This document shows positions 26,401-37,500 of a stretch of 56,522 nt of DNA, piece after piece (within the stretch, counting starts at the first letter, position 1; each line of letters begins with the position of its first letter). The notes under the pieces are model-generated. The model had not been told where the DNA came from. It saw nothing but the letters and a program-made list of their open reading frames with translations, and made no database searches. A program made the translations under genes and the position numbers. Origin of the DNA: a virus; the IMG/VR virus record IMGVR_UViG_3300032286_000468, positions 1 through 56,522 of that record; one strand, given 5' to 3'.

Positions 26401-28347
26401 TGTTCCTTCGTCTCCACCATCAATATAATAAGAAGCACCATACTTATAAATATATTGTGGAGTTCTAACATCTCCAGTGTTGGCAACATTCAACGAGTAT
26501 TTGAATCTAAAATAAGAATCTCTTAAGCAAGGAGCCTCCAAGGAGTTTTCAATTACAAGTGTGTGAATGACTACCCATCGTGCATCACCATTATCTGTTG
26601 GAATGTAGGCATAGAATCTTGCACCAATTGCACCATACCAACCAAATTCAATTTTATACATTGTAACATTTTGTGGTTGGAGCAGATATCCAGAAGGTCC
26701 ATTAGAATTTAATGGGTCGCCATTGAATTTATCTTTTGGAATTTTAATTGTCCAATATGTTTCACTATCAAATGGATCTCCACTTGCAATTCTTGTTTGG
26801 TCAGAAAGTGTCAATCCATTTCTTATCAATACACTAGATTCTAATGGAATTGTACTTCTACGAATAATAGAAAATTGTCCTGCATCAACTTGAAAAATAT
26901 ATTGATCACTATTATTTGCAATTCCCCATTCTAAAGTAATTCCAGTTACTGGTTCTACAGAAGATCTTAATCCAAAAGTAAATCCACTGATTCTACCAGG
27001 TTGATATCTAAATACCCTTCTTGATTGAAGATATGAATATCTTCTGAAATTATCAGCATATCCAGGACGAGTTGATGTTGAATCATAAGAACCACCTAAA
27101 ATAGTGCTAACTGTGGCAAAATTAAAGGCAGATCCATTGGTTGGATCTATCAGAATCCCATCTTTAATATCTCTCCAAGTATCAGTCCAAGTATCAATTT
27201 GAGCAAAAGATTCGGTAATTCCAGCAGAATAAACAACATCACCACCATCCACATAAGAAAATCCGGCAGATAAAAACTTTTCTTTCCAACCACTTGGATA
27301 AGATGATCCAGCACCAGTATCAAAATACTCATATAAATCATTTCCAAGTTGTATGAATAAAAGATAACGATTGAAAAGATCTTCGTTGTAAAGACCCAAT
27401 TTTTCAAATTTTGGCCCAAATGGATATGAATATGGTGTAGGGAATGCAGTTAATTTAATTGCTGATTCTTGAGTTTCTTCCGTAGTTGTTGCTGAATATC
27501 TATTTCCAAACAATGCATTTTTTCTTGTGTCCCAACTTCCAAAACTTGTTCCGTCATTGTATGAATATGTTTCAAAATCATCTGGATCTAAACCATAACT
27601 AGATACGTTTGCAAATAATGCAAGTTGAGTTTCTGCTCTGCTAACACCAAGTAATGTTGTACTAACTTCACTTGTTTCTTTAAATTGTTCTTCAATTTTC
27701 CAAACTGGATCCGATTTTGCTTTAGTAATATTTTTTCTTTGAATTAAAATATCTTTAATTTGAGATAAAGTATTTGTTGTATTATTGGATAATGTTAATC
27801 TATTATTATATGAAACTTGTGCAACATAAGTTCCCTCTGGAATGTCTGGACCAGACACAAAATCCCCAACAGAAACACCAAGTATTGTTGAAATACCAAT
27901 TGAAGTGTCAAAATATAATTTATTTTTTTCCGATCCTTGATCCACTACTGTACCAACTTCTTGATATGGATAATTTCCCAATACCACATAACCAGATTCT
28001 GTCAATACTGTACTAGCAATACTAACAGTTCCACCACCAGATTGTAATACTGTAAATGGTTGAGTTAGATATACATCATAATCCCCATAAGTAGCAGAAC
28101 ATATACCAATTGTTTGATAACTTTGTTTTTGGTATGGACTCTTTGTTCCATCAAATACAATAGAAGAAGATCTTTTTGCTGTTGCATCGGGAAGATAATA
28201 TGTATCAACTTCTGCAATTAGAGGAGTTCCAAACTCATCTGTTAATATTTCACCATTTGCAATATTATAAAGATTTTGTTCTGAATTTGGAACAATGGAA
28301 ACTTGACGTTTATCGTGTCCAAACCTTACATCCTTTCCTCCATTCAT
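23434..28347 (-). CDS. Large virion protein, WYGA-core paralogue 2 with inserted LamG region
   Basis: This is a 1637-residue protein. Residues 225-640 match the paralogue at 28351-31518: SRAETQLALFANVSSYGLDPD near 232, RVFRYQPGRISGFTFGLRSS near 445, and a core MYKIEFGWYGAIGARFYAY near 570. Residues about 1020-1412 look like an insert: a CBM-like beta sandwich, then LamG (GSIVFDGTNDYLTSG near 1225, SNVQIYNRALSATEV near 1390). The flanks resemble an Ig-like or fibre segment, resuming with TETITITNSKFVGVTSSYTN. The adhesive role of the LamG part is inferred. It is 3 bases after the 1055-residue gene, so they are probably co-translated. Confidence 0.82.
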   Translation of the reverse strand: MNGGKDVRFGHDKRQVSIVPNSEQNLYNIANGEILTDEFGTPLIAEVDTYYLPDATAKRSSSIVFDGTKSPYQKQSYQTIGICSATYGDYDVYLTQPFTVLQSGGGTVSIASTVLTESGYVVLGNYPYQEVGTVVDQGSEKNKLYFDTSIGISTILGVSVGDFVSGPDIPEGTYVAQVSYNNRLTLSNNTTNTLSQIKDILIQRKNITKAKSDPVWKIEEQFKETSEVSTTLLGVSRAETQLALFANVSSYGLDPDDFETYSYNDGTSFGSWDTRKNALFGNRYSATTTEETQESAIKLTAFPTPYSYPFGPKFEKLGLYNEDLFNRYLLFIQLGNDLYEYFDTGAGSSYPSGWKEKFLSAGFSYVDGGDVVYSAGITESFAQIDTWTDTWRDIKDGILIDPTNGSAFNFATVSTILGGSYDSTSTRPGYADNFRRYSYLQSRRVFRYQPGRISGFTFGLRSSVEPVTGITLEWGIANNSDQYIFQVDAGQFSIIRRSTIPLESSVLIRNGLTLSDQTRIASGDPFDSETYWTIKIPKDKFNGDPLNSNGPSGYLLQPQNVTMYKIEFGWYGAIGARFYAYIPTDNGDARWVVIHTLVIENSLEAPCLRDSYFRFKYSLNVANTGDVRTPQYIYKYGASYYIDGGDEGTSQIYSTSSKQVGIRTTSSKSLIGIRPKEYLLNREGVQIQNKKIIIPETLNVSTDSLTEVKVVSCKACPGFGHVYTPGVATTENGRYIDAVFDTASSIVSLNDSYFTENDIGAKIIAPSIYNAYITNVTNPIGIGNSYEKAVIKRFAGTSGFSLETKPIAGELVLDRVLGITTTIGIGTTYPHQIRLSNYNATAASEFAFSGSKIEIQFVNPNNQDDYAHWADFLIGVTDKKPNVSLPNTLNGFFIAGISTTVFPNSEILYGEHTHSYAASDENGVETAESWASVQPPLRMGIDYRIPNLSAPAGGVCSKVTVDVLNPLEIKNVNERNYLPSLPGTPSVDAQGRIWIEIAGTFPAIDFNGGQIAIRNTTNVNVGIVGNGLVLNLDAGNYENSRSSVSTNLVNNGSFVNGAGSSNEGDSNPTNTIVQLENPGESPFVLRQNGNNTEYQLNIDSGMIANTTYVMSGWYAKSSDYNGGDTMFHARAFSSSGANTATGTDTGTLIRSITIGSTTWEYRYQTITTPSDFNGAFDWYLGYGTNNTTGYRYYTNLKVETGTFPSLLNMVGDYNHGTLLNGPTYSSANDGSIVFDGTNDYLTSGALPGSFVSFTVITWFYPTSVSDYQNPIDCNYAYNGTTGNIGPRLEMNSSGTLGWVYSNITGDNNQFYAHNVVSNGLAANTWHYTAITYNGGTNTSTTYYNGNPTGISRIINGTPTGFIGGMNNVTIGKGFSLGGAERNFAGRVSNVQIYNRALSATEVAQNYNAVAGRYGLPLVATNVSIPTTETITITNSKFVGVTSSYTNNQGNVFSYIQISQSLGSVGSNFTVLIRPVSVTGTTINKQKLYNYNPWPLYVVAKLKDNAAINNISVKETIGDFQRTISPKWYVSDNCTVTTADRKADPTGAAPTNFQEINRSSSALIDIQNQQELRPYIERDTLYVGANSTESINMRKIFGPDRSIITPDNNNVESTFILAKKIDSGSTGTVEASINFKEQ

Positions 28348-28350
28348 AAA

Positions 28351-31300
28351 TCACTGTTCCTCCCAAGTAAGACTTGTAGACACATCAGCAGCAGGAGTTC
28401 CACTATTGTAAGTAGTTTGTGAAGAAGCACAAAGATATAAACTTTCCACTTTATTTGTTAATGGATATGACAGATATTCTTTATTGTAATCAAAATATGA
28501 TGATAAATCATATTCTTGTCCAGATGCAGGAATAAAAATACTTGTAATTACTGTTCCAGTATTTGGAATAGGACTTCTTGATTGTGGGTTAATTTTAACT
28601 GAAGAAAGTGCGGCAAGAGTAAACTCTGTATTTGCTCCAGAAATAATAGTTCCAACGGGATTGTGATTTTCTTCCTTCAAGAAATTATTTGCAGTTGTGA
28701 GAACTACATTATCAGAAGTAGATTTGAGAGCATAAAAATAATATCCATCTGTTGTTCCTCTATTTTCCAAATATCCTAAAACTGATACTGGTTTTTGTGA
28801 GGCATCATTCTCAAAATATCCTCTCATATATCCATAAACTCCAGTACTTGCAGAAAGATAACTTGTATATGTGACAGAAATTGGTGTTGGTTTTCCTCTT
28901 TTTCCTATATTTACTGGAGAAAGAAGTGCCAATACGCCAGTGGTAGAATAAGTAGTCTGGAATATAGGTGACTTGATTAAATCTAGTTTCAACACACCAG
29001 TTGATCCACTAGACAAACGAGTTGGATATACTTGAGTTCTATTTCTTACCAACTTACCAGTGCTACTTTGAATTGTTTCTCTACACTTAAGACCAATTAA
29101 TGGTGTTGGACGATTTGGAATCACTGTGATTGTTCCTAAACTTGTAGAATTCAATGGAGCATTCAAATAAAGTCTTTGACTTCCCACATTAACAAAAGTG
29201 ATTTCAATATTTTGATCCAATGGACTTGACGTTACAACTTTTGCGCCGACATAGTAAGAAGTAGACATTCCAACTGATCCAATAATATAAGGATCAGTTG
29301 TTGATGTGGCATTCGTTAAATCCACTTGAGTTGATGAAACTCCAACTCCACCACCATTGACTACCGTAAAAGATCTCTTTGAACCATAAACTTCTTGTGA
29401 GACTGGAGTGGAGTAACTATACAGTTTTACAGTTCCTCTATCTCCACCATCAATATAATAAGATGCACCATATTTGATGATATGTTCAGATGAACTTCCG
29501 TAAGAGAAAGATGATTCTTTTCTTAAATTATTTGCATATCCAAAACGATCTGGATTGCCTCCACCATATACAAGATATGTAATTGGAAGAGTTGCATTAC
29601 CCAAAGAAGAAACTTTCAGTTGGTTTGATGCTCTTAAGTGGTGAACACGTACCCAACGTGCTTCACCGTTGCTTACGGGAACATATGCAAGGAATAAAGC
29701 ACCAACAGCACCATACCAAGAGAATTCAATTTTATACATTGTGACCTTTGTGAGGTCAAGATCCCAAATACTATCATCCGTAAGTTCTTCGTTTGTGTCG
29801 GGATCAACGACTGGTTGTCCTGCTCTCTTATCTCCTACTGCATCACTATAAAGAAGTGGATTTCCCAATTCTTCATTTAAATTATCTCCACTAAATCTAG
29901 ATCTTGGAACTCTATATTCATAAACATTCCAATAATCTTTCTTAACATTTTGGTTGACCCATTTATTATAATAAGTATTAACTGCATCAATTTGAGTTTT
30001 TAATGTACTTGCAGATGCACTTGAAAGAGAACTATCGATATATCCTTCTACATTACCATCTCCATCTTCATACATATACGGGAACATTCCCGTTGGTTTT
30101 ACTGTATTATATTTGGTATACGAACCAATCAATGATCCATTGGTGGGTTGAATGAAGGGAACTGGAGTAATTAATACGTGAGAAGAAATTCCTGTTGCTG
30201 CAGTAAATGTAGGTAAACTTCCATCTAAATTAATTAATGTTACTGTGCTAATTCCAGTTAAAGTATTAACACCAACTGTTGCTACTTTATAAACCTTTGT
30301 GTCAGTAAATCCAGTAAGAGCACTTGCATTTGTTCCTTTTGAGTAAGAAACATATTGTCCTTCAGACAATCCAAGAATATATCCACCAGATTTATAAAAT
30401 GTTGGAACTGTCGCAATACCAACATTCAAAGTGAATGTATTTGTGCCTCCAACAGAAAGGACATTATAACCAGAATTTCTTCCTGGATCTGGATAACTAT
30501 TAAATCCAAATTGACAGGTCATACCAATACCAATGATCTTAATATACTTACCTTCTTCAAATCCGTGTGCTTGGTAAGTTGACACTGACATTATGCCAGT
30601 AGTGTTATCATAAACAGCATTACTTACACTTTTGCCTAATCCCGCAAGTGAAACTATATTTCCAGATGTAATAGAAGTAATGGCAACTTGTGATTCATTT
30701 TGAAGTAACGAAGGATCATAAACTCCTGCGTGTGTCATTACTAAATTATCTCTCAAGATAACTAAATCACCGAATTTTTTGGATGGCACTGTTGCAATTC
30801 CAGCACTTTCTGATACTCTTGGGCCAAAAGGATCTAGTGGATTTGTGTTGCCATAATCTTCTGTTTGTTGACTGGGAAAAGTTAATGGATTGCTATAAAT
30901 TACTGCTTGCGATCTTCTTACTACAGAGAAGTTGTCTCCGGTTCCATCGTTTCTGGATTCCCAATAGTATCCATCATAATTATCAAAAATTCCATATTTT
31001 CTAATTGCTGGATTGTGAACATCAACTCCATTATCACCGATTAGAGTAGTTTTTACACCAAAAGTTGCAGCGGAAACACGACCAGGTTGATATCTAAAAA
31101 ATCTTTTTGATGTAAGGATTGCAGTTCTATCCGCAGGACCCTCTACGAGTGCTCCAGATTCTTCTGGAACGTGTGTAAGACCCCAACCCATAGTTTGAGC
31201 AATACCAGTATAAACACCAGCACCAGCAGCGACTAAACTGAACTGTTCTGGCGAAGCAGACCATTCTGATGGGTTTACATCATATGTATTAACGTCAGCA

Positions 31301-31518
31301 AAAATACCAAGAGCAACTTCTGATCTAGGAATTCCAAGAAGAGAAAGAGCAACTTCCGATTGAACTTTATTTTGTTCTGCAACAGGAATTGTTGTCTGAT
31401 CACTTGCAATAACAACAGGAATAGATTTTTCTGATTTCTGTTGACCAGGAGGAACAGGAGCAGTTCTACCTACAACAACAACTGCTGCATTATTATTAAC
31501 GTTTGTATTATCTGGCAT
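28351..31518 (-). CDS. Large virion protein, WYGA-core paralogue 3
   Basis: This is a 1055-residue protein. After a low-complexity start (MPDNTNVNNNAAVVVVG) it shows SEVALGIFADVNTYDVNPSE near 65, RFFRYQPGRVSAATFGVKTT near 138, YWNVYEYRVPRSRFSG near 530, and the core MYKIEFSWYGAVGALFLAYV near 590 with NGEARWVRVHHL after it. The core is shared with the proteins at 544-3591 and 23434-28347. An HGL-type module (QAHGFEEGKYIKIIGIGMT) lies near 320. It is preceded 2 bases by the 2289-residue gene. It may build the outer baseplate or a fibre base, like T4 gp7/gp10 in position, but the sequence does not prove that. Confidence 0.8.
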   Translation of the reverse strand: MPDNTNVNNNAAVVVVGRTAPVPPGQQKSEKSIPVVIASDQTTIPVAEQNKVQSEVALSLLGIPRSEVALGIFADVNTYDVNPSEWSASPEQFSLVAAGAGVYTGIAQTMGWGLTHVPEESGALVEGPADRTAILTSKRFFRYQPGRVSAATFGVKTTLIGDNGVDVHNPAIRKYGIFDNYDGYYWESRNDGTGDNFSVVRRSQAVIYSNPLTFPSQQTEDYGNTNPLDPFGPRVSESAGIATVPSKKFGDLVILRDNLVMTHAGVYDPSLLQNESQVAITSITSGNIVSLAGLGKSVSNAVYDNTTGIMSVSTYQAHGFEEGKYIKIIGIGMTCQFGFNSYPDPGRNSGYNVLSVGGTNTFTLNVGIATVPTFYKSGGYILGLSEGQYVSYSKGTNASALTGFTDTKVYKVATVGVNTLTGISTVTLINLDGSLPTFTAATGISSHVLITPVPFIQPTNGSLIGSYTKYNTVKPTGMFPYMYEDGDGNVEGYIDSSLSSASASTLKTQIDAVNTYYNKWVNQNVKKDYWNVYEYRVPRSRFSGDNLNEELGNPLLYSDAVGDKRAGQPVVDPDTNEELTDDSIWDLDLTKVTMYKIEFSWYGAVGALFLAYVPVSNGEARWVRVHHLRASNQLKVSSLGNATLPITYLVYGGGNPDRFGYANNLRKESSFSYGSSSEHIIKYGASYYIDGGDRGTVKLYSYSTPVSQEVYGSKRSFTVVNGGGVGVSSTQVDLTNATSTTDPYIIGSVGMSTSYYVGAKVVTSSPLDQNIEITFVNVGSQRLYLNAPLNSTSLGTITVIPNRPTPLIGLKCRETIQSSTGKLVRNRTQVYPTRLSSGSTGVLKLDLIKSPIFQTTYSTTGVLALLSPVNIGKRGKPTPISVTYTSYLSASTGVYGYMRGYFENDASQKPVSVLGYLENRGTTDGYYFYALKSTSDNVVLTTANNFLKEENHNPVGTIISGANTEFTLAALSSVKINPQSRSPIPNTGTVITSIFIPASGQEYDLSSYFDYNKEYLSYPLTNKVESLYLCASSQTTYNSGTPAADVSTSLTWEEQ

Positions 31519-31520
31519 TT

Positions 31521-34500
31521 TTAAATAACTCCGACTCTTCCTTTTGCGATAGTAAATGTATTCCTTATAGTTATATATCCAGTCTGCGATCCATTACTTA
31601 CTGAAGTTGTTGTGAATCCAGTCAATCTCAAACGTTTGGTTGACGCACCAGCATTAATCTTCTCCGCAATCGTCAATTCGTAGGATGATAAATCTGGAGA
31701 TACAGAGTGATTTACAAGTTTAATGACATCACCAGTAGAAATGCCAGAGAATTGATTTGGATCTGATAATGTGATTGTATATTGTGTTGAACCAGCACCA
31801 ATAGTATTGAATGTTCCAGTTCCAATTCCAATATAAGTTGTAAATCCTGTTGGAACTGTAATGTATTCTTGTGCGATAATATTATATCCAAGAGCAGATG
31901 AAAGACCCAATGTAGCAGTTTGTGTTGATGTTAGACTCAATTGGATATATCCATTTGCTCTACCATACTCACCACTATTTGGCGTAGTAATATTAAAATT
32001 CAAGAATCTAGTGCCAAGAGTTTCATTTGTTGTTCCTTGTCCAACAACTGTTCCGACACCAGCAGAAACAATAGTAACTTTAGCACTGCTGAGGTCTTTT
32101 GGTGATCCATTTTCTAGATATTGAAGAACTGGACTATTGAAAGTGACGCCTCTATCAATCGTAAGATTGATTGAATTGAAATCGCTATCATAAATGTCTG
32201 GAGATGAAATATACTCATCTGCAGGTCCAAGAATAAGATTGTTTGTTGTTGTGATCTTACTTGAAGCATAAGTTCTCAAACCTGTTCCACAATTACGAAT
32301 AATGTTTCCACCAGTAGCGACAACAGAACTTACTGATAGATCAACAGGTCCAGGATAATTTTCAAAGAGGCAATCATTAACTCTCAATGTATCGGATTCT
32401 TGAGTGTGTAATGGAGTAAATGAATATCTATCACTGATTGATCCATCAACAAATGAACAATTATCTACAGAAACTCTTGATGAATTATAAAGATACAATC
32501 CATGTCCTGGAGAATTACGAATTTCAATATCTTTGAACACAGACGATGTTATATTATCAAAATACATAATGTAATTGTCCAATTCACCATCAAATAGAAT
32601 ATTATTTCCACTATTTCCATCAATTGTTAAATCGTAGATTGAAATATCAGAAGAAGTTACATTTGTTCCAATGCCAAGGACATTGCCATCAAGAGATAAT
32701 GAATTTCCCGCACCATCAGTTTCATCAGTCGCAAAATATTGTGTTTTAATTACAGTATTTTTGCCGTTACCTTTTAGTGTAAATCCTGATGGAATGATGA
32801 GTTTATTTGTTAAATATGTTCCACTTGGTAATTCTAAAGAATATTGTTTATCCGCAACTGCTTGATCAATTGCTGAAGATAATCCGGCAGTATTATCGTG
32901 AACAACTTTAACCTGATTGTCATAATTTCTAGTATATTGTCCAGACAACCTAATAGAACTTGTTCCTATTGAAACAATTGTATCGAGTGCCCATCCTCTT
33001 CTTTGACCAGTTGTAGCAATATTTGGGAAGTGAATTTGATCGGAATCATATTCATTTACTGTTCCTTTTGTGGACCATTCAGTTTGATCAAATGTTCCAT
33101 AATCAATCCAAGTAATTCCGGATGTATTGGATCCAAGTTCTTTTGGTCCAAGAATACCAATAAGTTTAGCATCATTGATATTAGTTGAAACTCCAATTTG
33201 GCGATAAACAAGAAGACCGTGATTTGTATCAGATCTAGCAAGAGTTAGAGAAATGTTATCAGTATCATTGAAATTGGCAATCGCTGTCATTCCAATTCCA
33301 GCAAATGGTGAAATTTGAGAAGAAACGCCAACTTTTCCATTTCTTAAATGATATTGTGCCACCCAATAACGATATGTGCTAATTATTGTAGATATTCCAA
33401 CTTTAACTGCACTGATTGATCCAACAACAGGAGCAGCAACAGTTGTAGAATCACTAAACGCATTTACGCCAAATACTTTTACTTTTTCTCCAACATAAAA
33501 TTTTGAAGTAGAAATTCCACTAATCTGTATAGTATTGCTTACAGTTGATCCAACACCAGCATAAACTGTTCCATCATTGCTAATTTTAAAATTACGGAGT
33601 TTATATTTCAATAAATCGTCATAATCAATAAGTTCATATCCAGATGCATCATCCTTAACTTTAAGAACTCTATTTGCTGCAAAAGTCCCTTCGCCAGTTG
33701 TTGGTAAATCTGATAATTGGAAATTTTCAAATCCATTTGCTCTAATTTTACCATTTACATCAAGTTCAAAATTGGGAATTGCAGTCTTAATACCAACATA
33801 TTGACTCAATTCGTTTACAATTAATGATGGATTTGAATCTGGTCCAATCTGGAATGATGGATCTTGAATACTATTTCCTTTGAGTTGAATCTTGAGTGCC
33901 TCAATACCTTGTGATGCAGTTGAAGTAATCTTATTAGTAAAGTTTACTGGACCTCTAAATTCACTAGGAAGTAAACGATTTGATCCACCACCAACACGAA
34001 GAGTGTTACGAATATAAACATCATCATAAGTTGCAGTTGAATCGGATGGTGTTTCGCCAATAAATGTTTCTTTTGCAGTTAATCTATCCCCAGTAAAGAA
34101 ATCACCACGATCATTCATACCAGAGAAGAATACAACTCCTCCCTTTTCTTCTTTTGAAATTGCCAAACGTTCTTCTTCGTCTGTAATTGATCTCTTCTGC
34201 CTTTGTGGAAAAGCAGTTGAATAGTTTCCTGGACCATAACCAAGATATTCAAAAGTATGACCAGAAGCACGAATACTTGTAAATCTACGAGTTTCTGATG
34301 GGATTACAGAAATTTTTCTAACAACAGATCCGGAATCGTGTGGAGCAGATTTAGTTCCAAGAACACCTCTAAACACAGAAACTTGAGTGGAGTTATTTAC
34401 TGAAGTAATTCTTAAAATTTCATTATCTATTTGAATAAAGTTTCCTTTTTCCAATCCAGTTGTAAGTGCGAAATCTAATGTTGTTGATGTAATTGTGATG

Positions 34501-37500
34501 CTTGCAGATGTTGTAGTTGTATAACCAAGATTCATACTTATCAAACTTCCAGAAATTTTTTCACTCTGAAGTGAGGTGTCTTCTCCATATGAAGTAATAC
34601 CATACTTATAAACTTCTGCAGATCCAGCAGCAGTTCCAACTCCAACTGGTGCTAATATTGTAAATTCAGTTAAACTAACTTTCTCTTTAACAAAAAAGTC
34701 TGAATTAAAAATAGTTGAAGCAGTTCCAGTAACTCCCGTAACTTTAATTTTATTACCAACAGACAAACCATGAGCACGAGATGTTGTTATTGTTACTATT
34801 CCTGCTGTAGTTGCATTTGAAACACCAGCAATGGTTGAAATTGGAAGAGATTTATCTACAACATAGAGAATACCATTTGATGTTGTATAAATTCCAGGAT
34901 TAGTACCTACGTTATAAGTAATTGATTTTGAACTATTGATTGCAGAAATTTTATAAAGACCATTATATCCTCCATTGTTACGATTTTCAGTAGTTCCAAC
35001 ACCAATGATTTGGATTACATCTCCAATATTATTGTTTATTGATGAAACAGTTACAGAACCTCCACCAGAACCAATACTCATTGTATTTCCAACACCATAT
35101 GCAGATCCACCATCTACAATAGACACAGCAGTAATTGTTCCTGCAGCACTTACAGTCACATTTGCAGTAGCACCATTACCAGTAATTCCTACACCAACAA
35201 GAGGAACATTATACAATGTACTAGAAATACCAGCACCATATCCAGATCCAGGTAATAAGATACTTAAACCAGTAATGGTATTTAAATTGTGATCTGTTGA
35301 AGTGAATACAGTAGAAAGTCCAGAAGATATTGATATTGCATTAGTTACTGCTAATCCAACTCTATTATCTTTCAAATAATTGATAATACTTTCTTTTGTG
35401 ATGCTATTCTGTGGATTATTTACAATAACTTTACCAATTAATTTATTTGATGCCCCAGTCAAACTTTGTAATGGATCAGTAACTAAATTATCTTTATCTA
35501 CAACTGGATACAAATCAGTTATATTTTGTTTAAATTTTTGAGATGAAAATTCTGGAGCAGTAGGAGAAATATTTCCAATCAAACAAGTCAAATAATAAAT
35601 ACCATCTTGCAATCCAGAAGAATATTCTTGAACTGTTTCTACGTTTTCAATTGTATATGTAGTATCATATTCATTTCTAGAGAATACTGGAAGATTGTCT
35701 CCTCTAGTTGAAACATTGTTTACAAATGTTCCACCATTATATGTGTTAGTAAATGTAAATGTTTTTGGTGATGGAACAGAAGTTACAACAAAATAACCAT
35801 TAAATCCAGCATTATCTGTTGCAGTTGAATTTGTGCTACTTACGACTTTTCTAATTCTTACTCTATCGCTGACGCTCAATCTATGTGGTCTTTCTGATGT
35901 AACGGTAACAGTTGAACCAACAGTTGAAATTCCGGCAATTACGTGAGAGTTGCGGTTGGAATTTATAGTTGCAATTGTAGAATCTTCTTTTACTGTCTTT
36001 GATTCTTGAAGAACATAATTTTGTGTAGGAATTTTTGCATCTGTGTATTCTTTGGGAATAACATATCTCAACTTATAAATTCTATCCGTTAGATCACGAT
36101 TTTCAGATTTTCTTTGAATAAAAGTGGAAGAATTATTTGCTGCAATTGTAGTTGGATTATTCTTAAATCCTTGATATATTTGATTTGTTGTTGTAGTTCC
36201 ACTACCAATGATATACCAATTTTTATTAGTAGAATCAAATTGAATTGGGTGCCCTGGATCTCCAGAAAGTTTATCAGAAACTCTACTTACAATACTTAAA
36301 ATTCCCCCATTTGTATTTTTAATATTTACAGGAATATTGTCATTTGCATTATTAATAGTTTTTGCAAGTTTGATGGTATTTGGAGTATTTGTAACAACAT
36401 AATACAATGCTCCATTTTCTAATCCATCAGGAACAATCGCATTATCACTGAATACTCTTACTGATTCACCATTATAAAAATTATGACTTGCATTTAAAGT
36501 TAATATATTACTACTAATGTTATTAACACCTAATGTTTGAGTTACAGTAAATGTTTTTTGTGCTACTGGTCCTTGTCCAGTTGGAACTTGCATCAAAATT
36601 GGAGAAGAATATGTGGAATCTACTCCATTGACATTTACAGTAATATAAAGTTTTTCATCAATATTAGAACCAACTCTATATCCATTCGTGATATTTGATG
36701 GTGGATTATTAATATCGGTTTCACCCAAAAGATAAAGTCTAGATGTTTGACCAACACCAGTATACGATGTAGTAAGCCCAACATCAAGTAATTTCCAAAG
36801 AGCATTAAAAGAATCTTCTTGGAGATCTTTTGGTGGAACAATATGAGTCACATAACCAGTATCATCACGATCAAAAGATTCTTTTCTGAATCCTTTTGAA
36901 ATTAATGACTTGGATCCAAAGTTAGAGTTCGAGTTGGTGATTGATTGGTCAGCGCCATCCTCTGCCAAAAAGTGCTGAGCAAATCCAATTGCAAAAACAG
37001 AGACATCTTGAATAAATGCATCATTTGATGCCTTGATGTGATAATTTTCGTATGCTGGTTTATAGATTGCTTCCTGGTTAATATATAAAGGTCTTTTATC
37101 CAAAGAAGTGGTTGAGTTTGTATCATAAAGACCTGTGGATTCATTATAAATTACAAAAGCATTGGCGTCTTTTTGTAATCCAATTCCAGTAAATTGCGCG
37201 ACAACCATAGACTTAAAACCAGTTGCCTTTGATCCATCTGCGTGAAGACCACACATTCCAAAAGAGGATCTCAATGAACAGTTGAAGATATATGGAGATG
37301 CTCCATCCACATTATCTGGTTCGATAATGACTTTTTCATTACTTGAAATTGTAATTACAGTGTCAATTGCTGCAGATGGTAGTTGATATGTGAAGTTTCT
37401 TTCACTAGTAACACCAACTACTTTGAAACTACCATTATAAAGTGCTGAACCAACACCAGCAATACGAATAGAATCATCAACACTCAATCCGTGAGATAAT

